This document shows, piece after piece, positions 1 through 5,067 of a stretch of 8,108 nt of DNA. Origin of the DNA: Bacillota bacterium (GTDB taxonomy: Bacteria > Bacillota > Clostridia > Peptostreptococcales > Acidaminobacteraceae); contig JAUMXJ010000042.1 of the NCBI GenBank assembly GCA_030529205.1, positions 1 through 8,108 on the forward strand, read 5' to 3'. Below the pieces are notes generated by a model. The model had not been told where the DNA came from. It made no database searches and saw nothing but the letters and a program-made list of their open reading frames with translations. Both the position numbers and the translations under genes were made by a program. The first letter of the stretch is position 1, and each line of letters opens with the position of its first letter.

Positions 1-630
1 TGCTTTCTGAATCGCCTTATTGTGCGTGCGGGGATCCAGCACCCTTTTTTCAAGATACGGGAGGGTTGCGTCGAATTGTTTGATGAGCGCGAAGCTGAAA
101 TACCACGCAATCATCATGTGGACATAGTATTTGTCCGGGTTTACGGAAGCAACCAGCTCCAAGTGACGCGGATCGAAGTCTTCGTCGAGATAATGGGCAA
201 GAAGCAGACCGATTGCATAGCGGACGACGTATTCCTTATCCGAACGAATCCACTTGTGAATTTTTTCGAGAACGCGCTCCGGCTGCTGTTTGAACAGCTT
301 CGGCGAAAAACTGTCGCAAGTCGCCCAGTTATCGATATGAGGCAAAAACGCTTCCGTGTACGCGAACAGCGAATCCAAATCCTTCACCTGCTCCAATAGA
401 AATGCGTGGAGATTGTCTTCCTCGTAGTACGCATGCGGCAGGGAGGACAAAAATTTTTCGACTTCGGGCATCCTCTGTCGGTACAGTGTCTTGGCATAGT
501 TTCTGAGTATGGGCGTTCGCACCCCTATGATTTTGTTTGCGGGGATATTCGGAATCAGATTGATTGTAAAATCCCTATATTCCAAGTCTTGCATGGCAAG
601 CAGTTCTTCATAAAAAATACTCTTCACCAT
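1..630 (-). CDS. DNA alkylation repair protein, AlkD-like HEAT-repeat glycosylase (3' end missing)
   Basis: The frame is open from an ATG at 630 to the window edge and gives 210 residues; AlkD relatives run to about 230-240, so some 25 C-terminal residues are missing. Family landmarks read in order: IIGVRTPILRNYAK (34-47), DNWATCD (100-106), VVRYAIGLLL (135-144), YYVHMMIAWYFS (168-179) and the terminal THNKAIQKA (202-210). W102, D106, R137 and W176 match, with one 4-residue gap, the Trp109, Asp113, Arg148 and Trp187 of Bacillus cereus AlkD that hold and cleave alkylated bases. By family, the cytosolic enzyme removes N3- or N7-alkylated purines without flipping the base; activity here is inferred. 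An AAGGTGG ribosome binding site lies 9 bases before the ATG, and a good promoter (655-683) sits just upstream, so the gene is probably transcribed independently of its 53-base-distant neighbour. Confidence 0.9.
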   Translation of the reverse strand, partial: MVKSIFYEELLAMQDLEYRDFTINLIPNIPANKIIGVRTPILRNYAKTLYRQRMPEVEKFLSSLPHAYYEEDNLHAFLLEQVKDLDSLFAYTEAFLPHIDNWATCDSFSPKLFKQQPERVLEKIHKWIRSDKEYVVRYAIGLLLAHYLDEDFDPRHLELVASVNPDKYYVHMMIAWYFSFALIKQFDATLPYLEKRVLDPRTHNKAIQKA

Positions 631-654
631 TTCCTTTTGCCACCTTTTAAGATT

Positions 655-683
655 TTTATATCATTTTCTGATTTGTCTTCCAA
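655..683 (-). promoter_or_regulatory. Sigma-A-type promoter for the AlkD-like gene
   Basis: On the minus strand TTGGAA (678-683) and TATAAA (655-660) stand exactly 17 bases apart, and TGA precedes the -10 to give an extended element. The predicted start near 648 leaves a leader of about 18 bases containing the ribosome binding site. The -35 begins one base after the stop codon of the upstream membrane-protein gene. Seen by eye only. Confidence 0.55.
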
Positions 684-1142
684 TCATTTCACGAAAAATA
701 GAAACCCCGTCAAAATCAGCAATAAGCCGATAAACAAAAACAACCATTTTTTCATTCTACAATATTCGAGCTCTTTCAGCTCCTTGATGATGTATTCATA
801 CGGATTGTCCGTGCGACAAAAGACGGAAACCGCAACCTCGTTCCCGAGACTTTTTTTCAGCAATCTTGTCGAGCAGAGCGAGGCATTAACAGACCGTATA
901 ATGGAAATGATTTCGCTTTTCAAAGTTTCAAACACAATTTCCACGATGTAGTCTTTCATCAGAAAATGACTCAGATAGTCAATTTTTACAACACGAACTT
1001 TCCCGGGAACGCATTTTACATTCTCCGCATCCTCCAGAAAGTCTTTCAGTTTTTTTTCTTTTAAGAATAAGGAGACGCTCTTCCGGATACACAGCAATCC
1101 CAGAATCACCAACCAAACCCCGATAATCGCTTTTTCCAACAT
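684..1142 (-). CDS. Small membrane protein with two transmembrane helices, DUF3592-like
   Basis: Encodes 152 residues of unknown function. A hydrophobic helix at about 5-22 follows a short N-terminus, and a second at about 131-150 ends almost at the C-terminus (KK before it, VK after). Between them lies a soluble region of about 105 residues. Its pattern, a PGKVRVVKIDY strand near 46-56, a DYIVEIVFE strand near 64-72, then GNEVAVSVFCRTDNPYEYI at 100-118, resembles the DUF3592 arrangement in which a GDxVxVxYxPxNP-like strand precedes the second helix. That match is from memory of the pattern, not a search. The second helix is followed by only VK, so it acts as a C-terminal anchor. The ATG is preceded by AGGGGTG at suitable distance. 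No specific function can be assigned. Confidence 0.8.
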   Translation of the reverse strand: MLEKAIIGVWLVILGLLCIRKSVSLFLKEKKLKDFLEDAENVKCVPGKVRVVKIDYLSHFLMKDYIVEIVFETLKSEIISIIRSVNASLCSTRLLKKSLGNEVAVSVFCRTDNPYEYIIKELKELEYCRMKKWLFLFIGLLLILTGFLFFVK

Positions 1143-1160
1143 AATTCACCCCTACAGTTG

Positions 1161-1173
1161 TCAGACTGTCTGA
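1161..1173. promoter_or_regulatory. 13-base palindrome in the leader of the membrane-protein gene
   Basis: TCAGACTGTCTGA is a perfect inverted repeat of two 6-base arms around one base. It lies 19-31 bases upstream of the ATG at 1142 and downstream of the candidate -10 at 1219-1224, where a repressor could block transcription. The arms are too close to form an RNA hairpin, so a dimeric DNA-binding protein is the more natural reader. I recognise no regulator for this sequence, and a chance palindrome is possible. Confidence 0.25.
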
Positions 1174-1218
1174 TGTAGCTCGTTTCGTTTCGATATCGTA
1201 TGGATATTGCTTATTGTT

Positions 1219-1227
1219 ATTGTATCA
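1219..1227 (-). promoter_or_regulatory. Extended -10 promoter candidate for the membrane-protein gene
   Basis: The minus strand reads TGATACAAT, an extended -10 with five of six consensus bases in the hexamer (TACAAT, 1219-1224). No good -35 is seen 16-18 bases upstream, as often with extended -10 promoters. The predicted start near 1212 would give a leader of about 70 bases containing the palindrome at 1161-1173. The 118-base gap (1143-1260) holds no convincing terminator for the upstream gene, so read-through is also possible. Confidence 0.35.
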
Positions 1228-1260
1228 CGGCTTTGACCCTGAACGAAAATCTCCCGTCGC

Positions 1261-2223
1261 TTATTTCATTTTTTCAAGGATGTCCAGTATCTGTTGCTTT
1301 GTCATTTCGAATACGACGATATACGCGGCGTCGATGAATTCATAGCAGTCTTTCGGAAGATGTTTCATGAATTCTCTGTAGTCGACAATCTCAAGTTCAC
1401 TGTATGCGTCAAAGTCGTCGGGATCCCCTTCATGACAGACCAGCCTCAACTTCCATTCTTTTACATCCTTGTTTTTTGCGATATGCATGTTTTCAAACTC
1501 GACAAACGGCTCGAACGGCAGGACGGTATCCACGCTCTCCAATAACTGATACACGCCGATCAGCGAATTGTCCGCTTTCATTCTATAAAATTTTTGGACG
1601 GCAGGATACGCGGTTTCTTTTTGAACCTTGGTATAAAATTTGCTGAATTCATCCACGGGACTCGGAGAGTCCAGCCATTTCTTCTGCGTTTCACGGTTGA
1701 TGATGGCGGTTCGATACAGCCCGGGGATGGTATAAGTGGAAATGTTTGATTCCAGAGGCTTTCCGGTTTGTGAATCCACGCTCGGCGCAAAGTAGCTCGA
1801 AATTCCGAACAGGATATCCTTTTCATACGGGTAGCTTTCGATGGTCTCCGCCGTATAGCTTTCGCCATACTCGGAGATAATTTTGACTTTGAGCTTCGTT
1901 GCGAGTTCTTTGATAAAAGACAGACCGATTTTCCAGTCATCGACTGTACTCGGCGTTAAAAACCTCACGCGATAGGCATCCTTTCCGTCCGGATCTTTTT
2001 CAAACGATACCTCAAATCCGCGTGCACTTTTTCTCGCTATGCCGAGCATGAGCGAAGTATGTTCATTCAGCTTGCTTTCATGGAATTTATCCAAATCCTC
2101 CTTGGATTTTTGGGTATCCGGAAAAATCTGCAGCTTCGGTATCATAGGGAGAATGTCTCCCACTTTGAGAATTTTACCGAAAAAAAGTGTTTTCTTGTGG
2201 GGAAGATAGAATGATAAACTCAT
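1261..2223 (-). CDS. DUF4299-like protein of unknown function
   Basis: Encodes 320 residues, close to the roughly 300 of the DUF4299 family, which occurs mainly in streptococci and other Bacillota. Matching features, recalled rather than searched, are the opening MSLSFYLPHKKTLF, a KVGDILPMIPKL segment (20-31), the RGFEVSFEKD segment (68-77), and AYRVRFLTPSTVDDWKIGL (83-101) followed by a helix and SEYGE. There is no signal peptide and no transmembrane helix, so it should be cytosolic. The C-terminal half is acidic (GDPDDFDAYSELEIVDYREF around 266-285) and ends in a lysine-rich helix. The ATG is preceded by AAGGAG at 5 bases. No catalytic motif stands out and no biochemical role is known to me. 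It is divergent from proC, with a promoter of its own at 2274-2301. Confidence 0.8.
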   Translation of the reverse strand: MSLSFYLPHKKTLFFGKILKVGDILPMIPKLQIFPDTQKSKEDLDKFHESKLNEHTSLMLGIARKSARGFEVSFEKDPDGKDAYRVRFLTPSTVDDWKIGLSFIKELATKLKVKIISEYGESYTAETIESYPYEKDILFGISSYFAPSVDSQTGKPLESNISTYTIPGLYRTAIINRETQKKWLDSPSPVDEFSKFYTKVQKETAYPAVQKFYRMKADNSLIGVYQLLESVDTVLPFEPFVEFENMHIAKNKDVKEWKLRLVCHEGDPDDFDAYSELEIVDYREFMKHLPKDCYEFIDAAYIVVFEMTKQQILDILEKMK

Positions 2224-2273
2224 GAGTTCTCCTTTTTGTCTTATTCTGTAATCCGATTAAATGAATATGTTAT

Positions 2274-2301
2274 ATTATATTACATGAGAATTGATTGGAA
2301 A
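2274..2301 (-). promoter_or_regulatory. Promoter for the DUF4299-like gene in the divergent gap
   Basis: The minus strand has a consensus TATAAT (2274-2279) with TTTCCA (2296-2301; four of six -35 bases) 16 bases upstream. The predicted start is near 2267, leaving a leader of about 43 bases with the AAGGAG site. On the plus strand the same AT-rich stretch offers TATATT at 2271-2276 or 2276-2281 as -10 candidates for proC, without a clear -35. The two promoters would overlap, so polymerases could compete. Confidence 0.5.
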
Positions 2302-2330
2302 AGACTTTGTTGTTTTGGGGGATAGCATTT

Positions 2331-3134
2331 ATGAAAATCGGATTTATCGGTTGCGGAAATATGGCGTGTGCAATGATGGAGGGAATGGTGCGCTCTTCCC
2401 TCGTTCATGCCGGTGAGATTATGGCGACGGCACTGGACCTTTCAAAACGAAAAGCATTTGCCGACGGACTCGGCATACGATTGACCGCCGACTCCTGTGA
2501 AGTCGCGGCGTACGCCGATGTGCTGTTCCTCGCGGTCAAGCCGCATCAGTATGCAAGTGTGATAGAAAAAATCTCCGACGCAATCCGCCCGCAATCCATT
2601 GTCGTCAGTATTGCACCGGGATTTACGCTGGAGCAATTGGAACTGAAATTCGGAAAGCAGGTGAAATTGGTGCGCACCATGCCGAACACACCCGCTACCG
2701 TCGGAGAAGGAATGACGGCAATGTGCTCCAATGCTCACGTCACACCTGAAGAAATCGAAAGAGTTGCCGCTTTGCTGAAGTGCTTCGGAAAAGCGGAGCA
2801 GGTGGAGGAACATCAAATGGACGCCGTCGTCGCCGTCAGCGGCTCTTCTCCCGCTTATGCATTCATGATGATGGAAGCGATGGCGGATGCCGCGGTCTTA
2901 CACGGACTGCCGCGCGATAAAGCGTATGTCTTTGCGGCACAGGCGCTTCTGGGCGCCGCGAAAATGGTGCTGGAACTCGGGGAGCATCCCGCATCATTGA
3001 AAGACAAGGTCTGTTCGCCGGGCGGAACCACCATTGAGGCGGTGAAAAAATTGGAGGAGAGAGGCTTCCGCTCCGCTATTATGGAAGCCATGCAGGCATG
3101 TGCGGAAAAATCCGCGAGAATGAATCGGCATTGA
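2331..3134 (+). CDS. proC: Pyrroline-5-carboxylate reductase
   Basis: Catalyses the last step of proline synthesis in the cytosol: reduction of 1-pyrroline-5-carboxylate to L-proline with NAD(P)H. The 267-residue product has the family's usual length. The N-terminal Rossmann domain opens with KIGFIGCGNMACAM (2-15), carrying the dinucleotide-binding glycines; LAVKPHQ (68-74) and RTMPNTPATVGEG (116-128) follow. The C-terminal dimerisation and substrate domain has AVSGSSPAYAF (168-178) and the P5CR signature VCSPGGTTIEAV (227-238). The start at 2331 fits the family, since homologues begin at MKIGFIG; an in-frame TTG at 2295 would add 12 unconserved residues. GGGGGAT lies 7 bases before the ATG. 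No proB or proA is adjacent. The gene is followed by a 59-base gap with a weak hairpin and then the methyltransferase gene. Confidence 0.97.
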   Translation: MKIGFIGCGNMACAMMEGMVRSSLVHAGEIMATALDLSKRKAFADGLGIRLTADSCEVAAYADVLFLAVKPHQYASVIEKISDAIRPQSIVVSIAPGFTLEQLELKFGKQVKLVRTMPNTPATVGEGMTAMCSNAHVTPEEIERVAALLKCFGKAEQVEEHQMDAVVAVSGSSPAYAFMMMEAMADAAVLHGLPRDKAYVFAAQALLGAAKMVLELGEHPASLKDKVCSPGGTTIEAVKKLEERGFRSAIMEAMQACAEKSARMNRH

Positions 3135-3153
3135 TTGTTTGATTTTCTCTCCC

Positions 3154-3170
3154 CCGACAGAATTGTTCGG
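3154..3170 (+). terminator. Weak hairpin after proC, possible terminator
   Basis: CCGACAGAATTGTTCGG can fold with CCGA pairing TCGG, a single bulged T, then CA pairing TG around a GAAT loop. The following TTGTTTGTG is T-rich but interrupted. The six-pair bulged stem is weak, so partial read-through from proC into the methyltransferase gene is likely. Confidence 0.25.
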
Positions 3171-3177
3171 TTGTTTG

Positions 3178-3186
3178 TGATAGAAT
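3178..3186 (+). promoter_or_regulatory. Extended -10 promoter immediately before the methyltransferase gene
   Basis: TGATAGAAT is an extended -10 with five of six consensus bases in the hexamer (TAGAAT, 3181-3186). No clear -35 lies 16-18 bases upstream. The hexamer ends 7 bases before the ATG at 3194, so transcription would begin at or next to the start codon. No ribosome binding site is visible in the same stretch, which fits a leaderless message. It may drive the methyltransferase-pheS-pheT unit. Confidence 0.4.
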
Positions 3187-3193
3187 AGATACT

Positions 3194-4018
3194 ATGAATT
3201 TCAAAGAAATTGCATCGAAAAGCAATCCCTATTTCAAAAAACTTGTCCAAATGAAGAAAAACAAGGCTTCGGACGAATTTTTTGTCGAGGGGGCGCGATA
3301 TATCAAGAGTGCGTACGAATACAACGGGATTTCCCCGGATGGAATCGTCTGTGAGGAAGAACACAGGCGAGAGGCGGAGTCTTTGTCGAATCTCGTACAA
3401 AGCCCGCTTGTCATGCTGACGGAAGAACTGTTCGGAGAAGTCTCGGAAACCGTTCACTCGCAAGGAATATTGGCGGTGTATCGCAGAGAGAATTTTCAGT
3501 CTATGTACGGTTCGAACGATTTTTCAAGTGATTTTTCAACCGATTTATCGAATCCCGAGCACACGAAGGCGGGACTGAACGGTGAGTGTTACCTGGTCTT
3601 GGATGAGGTACAGGATCCCGGAAATGTCGGAGCGGTCATCAGGACTGCCGATGCGGCGGGATTTTCAAAGATTTTTCTCGTGAAGGGCACAGCGGACCCG
3701 TATTCTCCAAAGGCATCCAGAGCGTCAGCCGGATCGGTTTTGAATGTCAGGACATATTCGGGAACCAGAGAGGAAATTCTGCACTTTTTAATCGGGAACG
3801 GTTGTGATATAGTAGTAACAACCATAGACGGTGCGGATTACAAAGATTTCGTGCCGAAAAAGAAGACAGCGCTCATCCTTGGAAATGAAGCAAGGGGGGT
3901 GCATTTAGATTTTGTAAAAAATGCTAATTATCGGGTCGGAATTCCGATGCGAGGAGGAGCGGAATCGCTCAATGTAGCGGTCGCTGCGGGAATTCTAATT
4001 TACCATTTGAGGGGGTAG
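3194..4018 (+). CDS. SpoU/TrmH-family RNA 2'-O-methyltransferase (YsgA/RlmP-like)
   Basis: Transfers a methyl group from S-adenosylmethionine to a ribose 2'-OH, most likely in 23S rRNA. The 274-residue protein has an N-terminal RNA-binding domain (SKSNPYFKKL at 9-18, FFVEGARYIKSA at 29-40), a linker at about 101-130, and a knotted SPOUT domain with its three motifs: LDEVQDPGNVGAVIRTADAAGF (136-157, Asn144 and catalytic Arg150), LILGNEARGV (227-236) and IPMRGGAESLNVAVAAGI (250-267). In Bacillus subtilis the homologue beside pheST is YsgA, described as RlmP acting on G2553 of the 23S A-loop; synteny suggests the same here, but RlmB- or tRNA-type targets are not excluded. The start is kept because the conserved N-terminal motif begins a few residues later, although no ribosome binding site precedes it. 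Its stop is one base before pheS. Confidence 0.92.
   Translation: MNFKEIASKSNPYFKKLVQMKKNKASDEFFVEGARYIKSAYEYNGISPDGIVCEEEHRREAESLSNLVQSPLVMLTEELFGEVSETVHSQGILAVYRRENFQSMYGSNDFSSDFSTDLSNPEHTKAGLNGECYLVLDEVQDPGNVGAVIRTADAAGFSKIFLVKGTADPYSPKASRASAGSVLNVRTYSGTREEILHFLIGNGCDIVVTTIDGADYKDFVPKKKTALILGNEARGVHLDFVKNANYRVGIPMRGGAESLNVAVAAGILIYHLRG
3518..3553 (+). repeat. Three tandem 12-base units inside the methyltransferase linker
   Basis: Three consecutive in-frame units read GATTTTTCAAGT, GATTTTTCAACC and GATTTATCGAAT. The first two agree at 10 of 12 bases and the third is more decayed. They encode DFSS, DFST and DLSN, residues 109-120, in the flexible link between the RNA-binding and SPOUT domains. 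The unit is a multiple of three, so copy-number changes would keep the frame. Confidence 0.7.
4009..4015 (+). promoter_or_regulatory. pheS: Ribosome binding site of pheS within the methyltransferase gene
   Basis: GAGGGGG occupies the last codons of the methyltransferase gene, 4 bases before the pheS ATG. Only one base (4019) separates the upstream stop from the start, an arrangement that favours translational coupling. Confidence 0.7.
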
Positions 4019-4019
4019 T

Positions 4020-5039
4020 ATGAAGGAGTTGATTGCCAAAATAGCGGAAAGCGCGCTGGAAAAAATGAAAGCAGTCAGGGAAATGGCGGACATCGAAAAT
4101 ATCAGACTTCAGTATCTGGGAAAGAAGGGGGAACTTACCGCATTTCTCAGAAATATGAAGGATGTTCCCGCGGATGAGAAACCCCTGGTAGGAAAGCTCG
4201 TAAACGAAGCAAAGGAAAGAGTGGAGAGCAGGCTCGAAGAAATCACGCAGAGAATCAGGGAAGAGCGCGTGGCTGCGAGATTGCAGAGTGAAAGTCTTGA
4301 TATTACAATGCCTGCCAAGCGGGCAAAAAGAGGGCATGTCCATCCGCTTTCTCATACCTATCGCAAGGTGGTCGAGATTTTTACGCAGATGGGATTCACG
4401 CTTTGTGACGGGCCGCACATCGAAACCGTCTTCAATAACTTTGACGCGCTCAATTCGCCTGCGGATCATCCGGCGAGAGCGATGACCGATACATTCTATA
4501 TCGACGAGGATACTCTGCTGAGGACACATACAGCCACGGTTCAGATTCGGGTGGCGAGAGGGCAGACTCCGCCGATTCGTGTGTTCTCGGTCGGAAGGGC
4601 GTTTAGAAATGATACTCCGGATCCGACTCACTCCCCGATGTTCTACCAGATTGAAGGGCTGGTAATCGATAAAAATGTCAGTCTCACCGACCTCAAGGGA
4701 ACATTGGAGCAATTTGCAAAGCGTATGTTCGGAGAAAATACCAAGATTAAGCTCCGTCCGCATTATTTCCCGTTCACCGAGCCGAGCGGGGAAGTCGATG
4801 TCTCCTGCTTTAAATGCGGGGGAGAGGGCTGCAGAGTCTGCGGAAGCTCCGGGTGGATTGAGATTCTCGGGTGCGGTATGGTTCATCCGAAAGTGCTTGA
4901 AAATTGCGGGATTGATCCGAGTGAATACTCCGGATTCGCCTTCGGGATGGGACTCGACCGCATCAATATGCTCAGCTACAACGTAGATGACATCAGGGTT
5001 CTGTACGAAAATGACAAACGTGTGCTCGAGCAGTTTTAA
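4020..5039 (+). CDS. pheS: Phenylalanyl-tRNA synthetase alpha subunit
   Basis: The catalytic subunit of the cytosolic (alpha-beta)2 enzyme that activates phenylalanine with ATP and charges tRNA-Phe. The 339 residues match bacterial PheS. An N-terminal coiled coil (about 1-90) binds tRNA. The class II core follows: HPLSHTYRKVVEIFTQMGF (108-126, motif 1), VGRAFRND with Arg196 and MFYQIEGL (207-214) for motif 2, YFPFTEPSGE (249-258), and GFAFGMGLDRINML (305-318, motif 3). CFKCGGEGCRVC (263-274) is the four-cysteine, probably zinc-binding insertion common in Bacillota. Aligned from memory with Thermus thermophilus PheRS, His170, Gln210, Glu212, Phe250 and Phe252 keep the substrate contacts, but Ala172 replaces the conserved serine of the RTHTS motif. 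Lies between the methyltransferase gene and pheT as part of one operon. Confidence 0.98.
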   Translation: MKELIAKIAESALEKMKAVREMADIENIRLQYLGKKGELTAFLRNMKDVPADEKPLVGKLVNEAKERVESRLEEITQRIREERVAARLQSESLDITMPAKRAKRGHVHPLSHTYRKVVEIFTQMGFTLCDGPHIETVFNNFDALNSPADHPARAMTDTFYIDEDTLLRTHTATVQIRVARGQTPPIRVFSVGRAFRNDTPDPTHSPMFYQIEGLVIDKNVSLTDLKGTLEQFAKRMFGENTKIKLRPHYFPFTEPSGEVDVSCFKCGGEGCRVCGSSGWIEILGCGMVHPKVLENCGIDPSEYSGFAFGMGLDRINMLSYNVDDIRVLYENDKRVLEQF

Positions 5040-5067
5040 GAATCTGAATTGATTGAATGGAGGATGT

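Noticed and set aside
22..951. Two plus-strand open frames of 125 and 181 codons
   Set aside because: They are opposite the AlkD-like gene and the membrane-protein gene, both supported by family motifs or helices and by ribosome binding sites.
2295..2330. Earlier TTG start for proC
   Set aside because: It would add 12 residues before the conserved MKIGFIG start and has no better ribosome binding site.
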